From an uncultured Lachnobacterium sp. (GTDB lineage: Bacteria > Bacillota > Clostridia > Lachnospirales > Lachnospiraceae), in NCBI GenBank assembly GCA_900548765.1, contig URLU01000020.1, forward strand, positions 1 through 19,034: a DNA stretch of 19,034 nt, read 5' to 3'. The notes beneath the pieces were generated by a model, which had not been told where the DNA came from, ran no database searches, and saw nothing but the letters and a program-made list of their open reading frames with translations. The translations under genes and the position numbers were made by a program. Every line of letters begins with the position of its first letter. Position 1 is the first letter of the stretch. Below, piece after piece: positions 7,699-14,277 of this stretch.

Positions 7699-9096
7699 AT
7701 GAAGAAATTTATGGACGAGGATTTTTTGCTGACAACAGAGACAGCTAAAAATCTATATCATAATTATGCTGAGAAGCTTCCTATAATTGACTACCATTGT
7801 CATTTAAGCCCACAGGAAATCTATGAGGATGTCAGATATGAGAACATCACTCAGGTATGGCTGGGCGCTGACCATTACAAATGGCGTCAGATGAGGTCTA
7901 ATGGTGTCGAGGAAAAATATATTACAGGTGACGCTTCTGACAGGGAAAAATTCCAGAAATGGGCAGAGACTCTTGAAAAGGCAATTGGTAATCCACTTTA
8001 CCATTGGAGTCATCTGGAGCTTAAAAAATATTTCGGATACGAGGGACATCTCTGCGGAGATACAGCCCAGGAAGTATGGGATTTGACTTCAGAGAAGTTA
8101 AAGCAGGAGAACATGAGTGCCAGAGGCTTAATCCTCCAGTCAAATGTTGACACAATCTGTACTACAGATGACCCAATTGATTCACTTGAATGGCATAGAA
8201 AAATCAAAGAGGATGGCTTTGAGGTAAAGGTTCTCCCAGCATGGAGACCGGACAAGGCTATGAACATTGAGAAGGCTGACTTTGCACAGTATATAACAAA
8301 GCTTGCCCAGGTCAGTGGTGTAGAGATTAAGGATTTTGATTCTCTTATTGAGGCTCTTAAGAACCGTATGGACTTTTTCGCAGAGAATGGCTGTACAGTT
8401 TCAGACCATGGTCTTGAGTATGTGATGTACGAGAGCTATGAGCCGGCTGAGGTGAACGAAATTGTAAAGACAAGACTTTCTGATGGAATTTTAACAAAGA
8501 CTGAGGAGAGAAAGTACAAGACAGCATTCATGACAGCACTGGGCAGGGAGTATGCAAAGAAAAACTGGGTGATGCAGCTCCACTATGGTGTTCAAAGAGA
8601 TTTGAACAAGAAGGTGTTTAATGCACTTGGACCGGATGCAGGAATCGATGCTATCAATACTTACAGTTCATCAATTGAGATGGGACAGTACCTCAATGCT
8701 CTTGCAATAGATGACAGTCTGCCAAAGACAATAATCTATTCATTAAATCCAGCGGACAATGCTGCAATCGGAACTGTAATTGGATGCTTTCAGGACAGCT
8801 CAGCAGTTGGCAAAATACAGCACGGAGCAGCCTGGTGGTTCAACGACCACAAGACTGGTATGATGGAGCAGATGACATCACTTGCAAATCTTGGACTTTT
8901 AGGAAATTTTGTGGGAATGCTTACTGATTCCAGAAGCTTCCTCTCATATACACGTCATGAGTATTTCAGACGTATCATGTGTGAACTTATCGGAGGATGG
9001 GTAGAAAATGGTGAGTACCCTGATGACGAGAAGGCACTTAAGCAGATTGTAGAGGGAATATCTTACTACAACTGCAAAAATTATTTTTGCTTCTAA
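7699..9096 (+). CDS. uxaC: Uronate isomerase (glucuronate/galacturonate isomerase)
   Basis: Isomerises D-glucuronate to D-fructuronate, and in the family also D-galacturonate to D-tagaturonate (EC 5.3.1.12). It is an amidohydrolase-fold enzyme. The 465 residues match the roughly 470 expected. Seen in order are the metal-binding DYHCH (31-35), the TTDDPIDSLEWH segment, PAWRPD, the VMQLHYG histidine region and the AWWFNDHKTGM stretch near the C-terminus. I chose ATG 7699, behind AAGGAGA (7686-7692), because the longer frame from 7609 would overlap kdgK by 74 bases and lacks a ribosome site. It is the last gene of the operon, although it catalyses the first step. A 7-bp hairpin overlaps its final codons (9074-9090). 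Confidence 0.95.
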   Translation: MKKFMDEDFLLTTETAKNLYHNYAEKLPIIDYHCHLSPQEIYEDVRYENITQVWLGADHYKWRQMRSNGVEEKYITGDASDREKFQKWAETLEKAIGNPLYHWSHLELKKYFGYEGHLCGDTAQEVWDLTSEKLKQENMSARGLILQSNVDTICTTDDPIDSLEWHRKIKEDGFEVKVLPAWRPDKAMNIEKADFAQYITKLAQVSGVEIKDFDSLIEALKNRMDFFAENGCTVSDHGLEYVMYESYEPAEVNEIVKTRLSDGILTKTEERKYKTAFMTALGREYAKKNWVMQLHYGVQRDLNKKVFNALGPDAGIDAINTYSSSIEMGQYLNALAIDDSLPKTIIYSLNPADNAAIGTVIGCFQDSSAVGKIQHGAAWWFNDHKTGMMEQMTSLANLGLLGNFVGMLTDSRSFLSYTRHEYFRRIMCELIGGWVENGEYPDDEKALKQIVEGISYYNCKNYFCF

Positions 9097-9115
9097 ATAT
9101 ATATAATATAAATTT

Positions 9116-9158
9116 GCAAAGAGATTTCCGGGTTATGCCTGGGAGTCTTTTTGCTTTT
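9116..9158 (+). terminator. Intrinsic terminator of the hexuronate operon
   Basis: A 17-bp stem (9116-9132 with 9138-9154, several G-U pairs, centred on CCGGG/CCTGG) closes on a five-base loop TTATG and is followed by TTTT. It lies 20 bp after the uxaC stop. This clearly separates the operon from the peptidase gene. The A-rich 5' arm could give weaker termination for leftward transcripts too. Confidence 0.85.
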
Positions 9159-9159
9159 A

Positions 9160-9395
9160 TAACAAAGACTGTATGTGGAGCTGCAAGGGCTGGTTCTTAA
9201 TATGTCGAGCTGTGCCAGAAAAGCTGTCAGCTGCCATGCATCTGGAAAAGCAGCCGGTGGAGGAGCCGACTGGCGGAAGGTTATCTGCAGCTGAATATGT
9301 TCGGAAAATAGCAGTAAAATTTTCTGTGTAGGGTAATATTTACATTTCATATGAAAAATGGTATCGTGACAACATAAGAAAGTTGAGGTAATAAA
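9160..9395 (+). other. Spacer before the peptidase gene: GC-richer structured segment with a 52-codon open frame
   Basis: The first part (9173-9331) is richer in GC than neighbouring spacers. It is bounded by the perfect pair AGCTGCA (9179-9185) / TGCAGCT (9286-9292). Inside are CCAGA/TCTGG (9215-9219, 9241-9245) and a GCCGGT/ACTGGC stem (9253-9258, 9269-9274). An ATG at 9173 opens 52 codons to TAG 9329-9331 but has no ribosome site. The second part holds a perfect palindrome TTTCATATGAAA (9345-9356). A weak promoter-like pair, TTTACA (9339-9344) and TATCGT (9362-9367), is also present. I see no recognised RNA family. It may be an RNA element, a repeat copy, or the leader of the next gene. 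Confidence 0.35.
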
Positions 9396-10643
9396 ATGGA
9401 CTATAACAAAAGAAGACAAACAGTATTTGACAGAATGGCAGACAATTCAATCGCAGTGTTATATTCAGGAATCGAGCACCATGTGAGTGCAGACGAATAT
9501 GACCTTTTCACAGCCCAGGCAAACAGAAATTTCTTCTATCTCACAGGACTCAGAAGAGATAAGATGGCACTGGTGCTGGATAAGGCTGCAGCAGAGCCAA
9601 AGACAACTCTCTTTATAGAGGAAGCAGACCCTTCAATGGAGAGATGGTATGGACGCAAGGTGACCGTTGACGAGGCAAAGGAGCTCTCAGGCATAGACAA
9701 TGTGCGTTTTATAGATGAGCTTGACGGAGCCCTTGACATGATTATGACCAGAGAGGATGTCTATACAGCATATTTTGATACTTACAGACACCAGAAGGAG
9801 GATTTGCCGGACTACAATGTGGTAAAAGCAAATGAGTTTAAGACAGCATATCCGGGTGTTTCAATCAGAAATCTCTTTCCATTTGTGGCAGAGCAGAGAA
9901 TGCAGAAGGATGAGGACGAAATTGCTCTCACAAAAGAGGCTGTTAAATTAACAGACACCGCCTTAAAGAATGTGCTGGCAAACTTAAAGCCGGGAATGTT
10001 TGAGTATGAGGCTCAGGCAGACTTCGAATACAGTATCAGAAGAAATGGAGCGGAGTGGACAGCATTCCCAACAATCGCAGGAAGCGGAATGAACGGAACC
10101 ATGCTCCACTACGACACAAATCAGGATATGATGGAGGATGGCAGCCTTCTGCTTATGGACTTAGGAGCCAGAGTGCGGGGCTACAATTCAGACATCACAA
10201 GAACATATCCTGTAAATGGAAAATATACAGAGCGTCAGAGACAGGTATATGACATAGTTCTTGAAGCAAACAGAACAGTCTTGAAGGAAGCAAAGCCAGG
10301 CATGACAACAGTGGACCTGAATAACATCTGCAAGAAGGTGCTTGCAGCAGGCTGTATCAGACTTGGACTAATTGAAAAAGAAGAAGAAATCAGCAGATAC
10401 TATATGCATGGCGTATCACACCATCTTGGAATTGACGTCCATGATGTGACAGTAGACTTGAATAAGAAGCTTCGTCCGGGTGCAATCATTTCAGACGAAC
10501 CGGGACTCTATATAGATGAGTGGGAGATTGGAATACGTATAGAGGACGACCTGCTTATCACAGAGGATGGAGCTGTATGCCTGTCAGAGGAAATCATGCG
10601 TGATGCAGACGAGATTGAAGCATATATGGCTTCTCAGAAATAG
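9396..10643 (+). CDS. pepP: Xaa-Pro aminopeptidase (M24B metallopeptidase)
   Basis: Cytoplasmic dimetal peptidase removing N-terminal residues that precede proline. The 415-residue protein has the N-terminal creatinase-type domain (about 1-160) with the conserved NRNFFYLTGL region. The pita-bread catalytic domain carries all five metal ligands: D255 in LLMDLGA, D266 in NSDITRT, H342 in GVSHHLGIDVHDV, E368 in SDEPGLYI and E383 in IRIEDD. No signal peptide is seen. The ATG follows a GAGG site in TTGAGGTAATAAA. It stands alone behind the hexuronate terminator and is followed by a 338-bp spacer, so it is probably its own transcript. Assignment to the aminopeptidase P branch is firm; prolidase is less likely given the length and N-domain. 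Confidence 0.93.
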   Translation: MDYNKRRQTVFDRMADNSIAVLYSGIEHHVSADEYDLFTAQANRNFFYLTGLRRDKMALVLDKAAAEPKTTLFIEEADPSMERWYGRKVTVDEAKELSGIDNVRFIDELDGALDMIMTREDVYTAYFDTYRHQKEDLPDYNVVKANEFKTAYPGVSIRNLFPFVAEQRMQKDEDEIALTKEAVKLTDTALKNVLANLKPGMFEYEAQADFEYSIRRNGAEWTAFPTIAGSGMNGTMLHYDTNQDMMEDGSLLLMDLGARVRGYNSDITRTYPVNGKYTERQRQVYDIVLEANRTVLKEAKPGMTTVDLNNICKKVLAAGCIRLGLIEKEEEISRYYMHGVSHHLGIDVHDVTVDLNKKLRPGAIISDEPGLYIDEWEIGIRIEDDLLITEDGAVCLSEEIMRDADEIEAYMASQK

Positions 10644-10698
10644 AATACATAGTGATTAAATTGTAGACAAATTATAATAAGAGAATACAACGTACGTT
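10644..10698 (+). other. AT-rich spacer with a candidate -10 and a 12-bp palindrome
   Basis: No terminator is visible after the peptidase stop. A TATAAT (10673-10678) has only a poor -35 (TAGTGA, 10650-10655) upstream. If active, it would place the whole 237-bp palindromic element in the leader of the aldo/keto reductase gene. A perfect palindrome CAACGTACGTTG (10688-10699) abuts the left end of that element. Confidence 0.3.
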
Positions 10699-10935
10699 GG
10701 AATGTGGCGCTAAGAAAATCGAGGATTTGTGGCTTGTGCAGGACATTAGATTTTCTTAACGTTCTGTAAGAAACCCAGCAACTCGGCAACAGGAAGTTGC
10801 CGAGAGCGAGGCTTGAGCCATGGATGGCGAATGCCAAGCGGTTGCGTCAATCTTGTTATACCAAAATCAGAACGCTTAGAAAATATTATGTCCGAAACCC
10901 GCCACAAATCCTTGATTTTCTTAGCACCACATTCC
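10699..10935. repeat. 237-bp near-palindromic element with two 68-bp arms (MITE-like or structured RNA)
   Basis: The left arm (10699-10766) and the reverse complement of the right arm (10868-10935) have the same length and align without gaps at 57 of 68 positions. The outer 35 bp differ at only two sites, and the outermost nine bases GGAATGTGG are identical. The differences cluster in an internal-loop-like zone around 10734-10741. The 101-nt core is unrelated to the arms and is full of short hairpins. No coding frame looks real across it. The build suits a miniature inverted-repeat element, but no clear target-site duplication is visible. It also suits a long stem-loop RNA. It sits between pepP and the reductase gene, with the reductase ribosome site 35 bp beyond it. 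Confidence 0.75.
10782..10836 (+). other. Hairpin cluster in the core of the palindromic element
   Basis: A perfect 9-bp stem CTCGGCAAC/GTTGCCGAG (10782-10790, 10796-10804) closes on AGGAA. Next comes a small GGCT/AGCC hairpin (10810-10819), then TGGC-GAAT-GCCA (10825-10836), a tetraloop stem. No T-run follows, so these are not terminators. Three successive short hairpins inside a long closing stem resemble a multi-branched RNA fold. I do not recognise the RNA family. Confidence 0.5.
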
Positions 10936-10981
10936 TACACAGTGAAAATATATCTTTTGGTACTACACAGAAGGAGGAAAT

Positions 10982-11998
10982 ATGAGAGAAATCACACTAG
11001 GAACAACCGGCATAAAAGTATGCCAGAACGGATTCGGAGCCCTTCCAATCCAGCGAGTAACAGATATAGACCAGTCATCTGCCATCTTAAGAAGAGCATA
11101 CGAGGGAGGCATGCGGTTCTTTGATACAGCCAGAGCCTATAGCGACAGCGAGAAAAAGCTGGGCATCGCCTTTGAGGGTATGAGAGACAAAATATACATA
11201 GCCACCAAGACCATGGCAACAACCCCGGAGGAATTCTGGAAGCAGCTGGATGAGTCACTTGCCAACTTAAAGACAGAATACATTGACATCTACCAGTTCC
11301 ATTGCGTAAACCAGTGCTATGCACCCGGGGATGGAACAGGCATGTATGAGTGCATGGAAGAAGCCAGGCGTCAGGGGAAAATCCGCCATATAGGAGCAAC
11401 AGCCCACAAGCTTGCGGTTGCTATGGAGTGTGTAAAGTCTGGTTTGTATGAGACAATGCAGTTTCCATTCAGCTATCTGGCATCTAATAAAGAGATAGAG
11501 CTGGTTGAGGAATGTAAGCGTAAGAATGTAGGCTTTATCGCTATGAAGGGACTGGCCGGCGGACTGATACATGACTCAAAGGCTGCCATGGCATTTATGA
11601 CCCAGTATGACAATGTACTTCCAATCTGGGGCATACAGAAGATGGAGGAGCTTGAGGAGTGGCTTGCATTTATGGATGAGACACCAGAGTACACAGATGA
11701 GATTAAGGCATATGTGGAAAATGAGAGAAAAGAGCTTGCCGGCGATTTCTGTAGAGGATGTGGCTATTGTATGCCGTGTCCAGCCGGAATCAAAATCAAT
11801 AACTGCGCCAGAATGTCACTTATGATAAGACGTGCGCCTGCAGCAGCATGGACATCACCGGAGTGGCAGGCAGAGATGGATAAGATTGACAACTGCCTCA
11901 ATTGCGGCAGATGTAAGAGCAAGTGTCCGTATGAGCTTAATACACCGGAGCTGCTTAAGAAGAATCTGGCAGACTACAGAGCCTTTTTACAGAAATAA
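10982..11998 (+). CDS. Aldo/keto reductase with C-terminal 4Fe-4S ferredoxin domain
   Basis: Predicted oxidoreductase of 338 residues. The N-terminal AKR barrel (about 1-225) keeps the catalytic tetrad: D48 and Y53 in FFDTARAYSDSE, K76 in IATKT and H107 in YQFHCVN. The C-terminal part holds two cysteine clusters: C257, C260, C263, C266 in CRGCGYCMPCP, and C305, C308, C311, C315 in CLNCGRCKSKCP. C275 is also available. These predict two 4Fe-4S centres, suggesting electron exchange with ferredoxin in addition to, or instead of, NADPH. The fusion is common in anaerobic Firmicutes, and the substrate is unknown. A strong AGAAGGAGG precedes the ATG. The leader contains the 237-bp palindromic element. 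No terminator was seen after the gene. Confidence 0.9.
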   Translation: MREITLGTTGIKVCQNGFGALPIQRVTDIDQSSAILRRAYEGGMRFFDTARAYSDSEKKLGIAFEGMRDKIYIATKTMATTPEEFWKQLDESLANLKTEYIDIYQFHCVNQCYAPGDGTGMYECMEEARRQGKIRHIGATAHKLAVAMECVKSGLYETMQFPFSYLASNKEIELVEECKRKNVGFIAMKGLAGGLIHDSKAAMAFMTQYDNVLPIWGIQKMEELEEWLAFMDETPEYTDEIKAYVENERKELAGDFCRGCGYCMPCPAGIKINNCARMSLMIRRAPAAAWTSPEWQAEMDKIDNCLNCGRCKSKCPYELNTPELLKKNLADYRAFLQK

Positions 11999-12030
11999 AG
12001 GGCAGGTTGAACATTTGTAAAATCTTAATA

Positions 12031-12039
12031 TGTTATAAT
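12031..12039 (+). promoter_or_regulatory. Extended -10 promoter upstream of the CapA-type lipoprotein gene
   Basis: TGTTATAAT is a perfect extended -10 (TGn + TATAAT), about 110 bp before the likely start codon. A -35 at 17 bp (ACATTT, 12011-12016) is poor, as is tolerated in extended -10 promoters. A second TATAAT at 12083-12088 lacks a good -35. Confidence 0.45.
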
Positions 12040-12147
12040 TGATTTTGGAAATATTAGAGTTATAAAATAACTATATCGAGTATATAATCAGCAAAATTCA
12101 GGTTATATTATTCAGGCTATATGTTTACATACAGAAGAGGGAATGAT

Positions 12148-13383
12148 TTGATAAATAAAAAAATTTTGGAAAAAAAGATAAAAAGATTCAGCTCTGTGAT
12201 GTGTCTTGTTTTAATCATGACAAATGTCACAGGCTGCAGAGCCTCAAAGGTCGCAGATATGTTTGGCACAAGTGTAGAATCCGCTGGTGCAGACAAGGAT
12301 GGCAGTACAGATGATTTGTCTGACACAGCAGGTACTGAAATGGCTGCAAATTCTATAGAGGCGGAAGAGTCAGGCGTTGACAGCACCGGCAAAGAGCCTG
12401 AAACTGAAACAGAGCCAGAACCCATCCTGCAGACTGTCACGATTTCTGCAACCGGTGACTGCACTCTGGGAAAGACCCAGCAGCACGGCTATGAGGGAAG
12501 CTTTTATTCATATTACGACAAGTATGGCGAGGATTACTTTTTCTCAGGAGTAAAGGACATTTTCGAAAATGATGATTTTACCCTTGTAAATCTGGAGTGT
12601 GTTCTCACCACATCTACAGACAGGGTGGAGAAAACCTACAATTTAAAGGGTGAGCCTGAGTATGCCGGAATACTGCCTGCAAGTTCTATTGAGGGCTGTA
12701 GTCTGGGCAATAACCATACCTACGATTATGGGGAGAAAAGCCACGCGGATACTGAAAATGCCCTTAATGAAGTGGGAGTTGATTTTGCTTTTCAGGACCA
12801 TCTGGGTACCTACACTACAGATGAGGGCATCGTGATTGGTTTTGTATCTGCCAACCTTTTGTCTATGAGCAGCACCTATGAGGACTATCTCTACAATGGA
12901 ATAGCTGAGCTTAAGGAACAGGGGGCAGACGTGATTATTGCCTGCTGCCACTGGGGTATAGAGAGAACCTACTATCCTAATGATTATCAGCAGAATCTCG
13001 CCCATGGCCTTATAGATGCGGGAGCAGACCTGGTTATCGGAAATCACCCTCATGTATTGCAGGGCATTGAGGTATACAATGGCAAAGTTATCTGCTACAG
13101 CCTTGGCAATTTCTGCTTTGGTGCCAACAGGAACCCGGATGACAAAGATACTATGATTTTTCAGCAGACCTTTACCTTTGTAGATGGGGAGATGCAGAGT
13201 GATATAGATGCAGATATTATTCCATGTACATTAAGCTCAACGGATTCTTACAATGACTTTAAGCCGACAGTTGCAGATGGTTCGCGAAAACAGACAATAA
13301 TTGACAATATGAATACATATTCTGCACCTTATAGCGAAATTTCTTTTGACAGTGAGGGCAAACTGATTTATACTTTGCCTTAA
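12148..13383 (+). CDS. CapA-family (metallophosphatase-like) lipoprotein
   Basis: Predicted surface lipoprotein of 411 residues with a poly-gamma-glutamate capsule synthesis (CapA/PgsA) domain. I place the start at TTG 12148, because AGAGGG (12136-12141) sits six bases before it, whereas the ATG at 12121 has no ribosome site. From TTG the protein has a basic N-terminus, a hydrophobic segment and a VTGC lipobox with lipid-attached C30. An acidic, low-complexity linker (about 40-100) follows. The CapA domain (about 105-355) shows ATGDCTLG, NLECVL, GNNHTYDYG, CCHWGIE, GNHPHVLQG and YSLGNFCFG. No capB/capC genes are nearby, so polyglutamate synthesis is not implied. Such solo CapA lipoproteins are common and of unclear role. 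The next gene follows after 29 bp. Confidence 0.87.
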   Translation: MINKKILEKKIKRFSSVMCLVLIMTNVTGCRASKVADMFGTSVESAGADKDGSTDDLSDTAGTEMAANSIEAEESGVDSTGKEPETETEPEPILQTVTISATGDCTLGKTQQHGYEGSFYSYYDKYGEDYFFSGVKDIFENDDFTLVNLECVLTTSTDRVEKTYNLKGEPEYAGILPASSIEGCSLGNNHTYDYGEKSHADTENALNEVGVDFAFQDHLGTYTTDEGIVIGFVSANLLSMSSTYEDYLYNGIAELKEQGADVIIACCHWGIERTYYPNDYQQNLAHGLIDAGADLVIGNHPHVLQGIEVYNGKVICYSLGNFCFGANRNPDDKDTMIFQQTFTFVDGEMQSDIDADIIPCTLSSTDSYNDFKPTVADGSRKQTIIDNMNTYSAPYSEISFDSEGKLIYTLP

Positions 13384-13412
13384 TAAAGTGTTAAAGATGA
13401 AGGAGAATTGTT

Positions 13413-14012
13413 ATGAATATAGTATGTTTGGACTTAGAAGGTGTTCTTGTACCGGAGATATGGATTGCTTTTGCTGAGGCGAGCGGCATTCCTGAATTAA
13501 AGAGAACTACAAGAGATGAGCCAGACTATGACAAGCTTATGAACTGGAGACTTGGAATCCTTAAGGAGCATGGACTTGGTCTTAAGGAGATTCAGGCTGC
13601 AATTGAGAAGATAGACCCTATTCCGGGAGCTAAGGATTTTCTGGATGAGCTAAGAAGCATGACACAGGTGATTATCATATCTGATACCTTCACCCAGTTT
13701 GCAAGCCCGCTTATGAAAAAACTCGGCTGGCCGACAATCTTCTGTAACTCACTTGAGGTTGCGGAGAGTGGCGAAATCACAGGCTTTAAGATGAGATGTG
13801 AGCAGTCGAAGCTTACAACTGTCAAGGCACTTCAGTCTATCGGCTATGAGACAATCGCAAGTGGTGACAGCCATAATGACCTGGGCATGATTCGTGCCAG
13901 CAAGGCAGGATTTTTGTTCAAGAGCACAGACCAGATAAAGGCTGATAATCCGGACCTTGAGGCTTTTGAGACATATGATGAGCTGCTTGCAGCGATAAAG
14001 AAGGCTTTATAA
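13413..14012 (+). CDS. thrH: ThrH-like HAD phosphatase (phosphoserine phosphatase / homoserine phosphotransferase)
   Basis: Cytoplasmic HAD-superfamily enzyme of 199 residues. The ThrH family is known to dephosphorylate phosphoserine and transfer phosphate to homoserine. Motif I is CLDLEGVLVPE with nucleophile D7. E9 sits where most HAD phosphatases have a second aspartate, a ThrH trait. Motif II is IISDTF and motif IV is SGDSHNDLGM. The family-typical NWRLGILKEHG cap region is present. AAGGAG precedes the ATG. It probably shares a transcript with the CapA-type gene. A strong terminator follows 20 bp after its stop. The related SerB has a DxD motif I, so ThrH is preferred, but the physiological substrate is not determined. 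Confidence 0.85.
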   Translation: MNIVCLDLEGVLVPEIWIAFAEASGIPELKRTTRDEPDYDKLMNWRLGILKEHGLGLKEIQAAIEKIDPIPGAKDFLDELRSMTQVIIISDTFTQFASPLMKKLGWPTIFCNSLEVAESGEITGFKMRCEQSKLTTVKALQSIGYETIASGDSHNDLGMIRASKAGFLFKSTDQIKADNPDLEAFETYDELLAAIKKAL

Positions 14013-14032
14013 TAAAACTTGTACTTGTTTAG

Positions 14033-14074
14033 TATGCTTTGTAGTAATGATATAGGACTACAAAGCATATTTTT
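14033..14074 (+). terminator. Intrinsic terminator after the ThrH-like gene
   Basis: A perfect 13-bp stem, TATGCTTTGTAGT (14033-14045) with ACTACAAAGCATA (14057-14069), has an 11-base loop and is followed by TTTTT. It isolates the metal-efflux operon downstream. The rest of this spacer to 14178 holds only a small CTGCCA/TGGCAG hairpin near 14097 and AT-rich DNA. Confidence 0.88.
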
Positions 14075-14178
14075 ATACCAAAGTATGCGAGAGAAGCTGC
14101 CAGTGGCAGGCTTTATGTATATACAAATCTACAACATTTTATGACATATTACTAAATCAAAATTCATATAAAAACATA

Positions 14179-14206
14179 TTGACAATACCCCAAAAGAGCA
14201 TATAAT
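14179..14206 (+). promoter_or_regulatory. Consensus promoter of the metal-efflux operon
   Basis: A perfect TTGACA (14179-14184) and perfect TATAAT (14201-14206) are separated by 16 bp. It is the strongest sigma-A-type promoter in the window. A repressor-controlled operon can carry such a strong promoter because it is held off by the operator just downstream. Confidence 0.88.
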
Positions 14207-14215
14207 AGAATTAAA

Positions 14216-14237
14216 CATATGAATAATTGTTCATATG
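14216..14237. promoter_or_regulatory. ArsR/SmtB-type operator of the metal-efflux operon
   Basis: Inverted repeat CATATGAA-N6-TTCATATG, palindromic at 20 of 22 positions, lies ten bases after the -10 and so covers the transcription start. Known SmtB, CzrA and CadC operators are imperfect repeats built around ATATGAA/TTCATAT halves. The repressor is presumably the ArsR-family protein encoded last in this same operon. Confidence 0.82.
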
Positions 14238-14277
14238 AAAGAAGAATGAATTAAACGCATCGAAGGGAGAAACTATT

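Noticed and set aside
9093..9419. 108-residue minus-strand frame in the spacer after uxaC
   Set aside because: It covers the terminator and the start of pepP, has no ribosome site and reads as low-complexity translation of AT-rich DNA.
10767..10867. Naming the core as an IscB omega-RNA (HEARO) or TnpB guide RNA
   Set aside because: No associated nuclease gene is present, and I could not match the core to remembered consensus sequences. Without a model search this would be a guess.
10699..10935. Reading the palindromic element as an ordinary bidirectional terminator
   Set aside because: The arms are far too long, the core hairpins have no T-run, and no convergent gene pair flanks it.
10797..11124. 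Open frames across and beyond the right half of the palindromic element (starts 10797 and 10813)
   Set aside because: They cross the hairpin core and arm, lack ribosome sites, run into the reductase gene in other frames and show no protein-like pattern.
12121..13383. CapA-type gene as part of a capsule or polyglutamate operon
   Set aside because: No ligase or export genes are adjacent; neighbours are a reductase and a HAD phosphatase.
13413..13460. DLE in place of DxD in HAD motif I as a defective phosphatase
   Set aside because: A glutamate at this position is characteristic of the ThrH family, so it supports the assignment.
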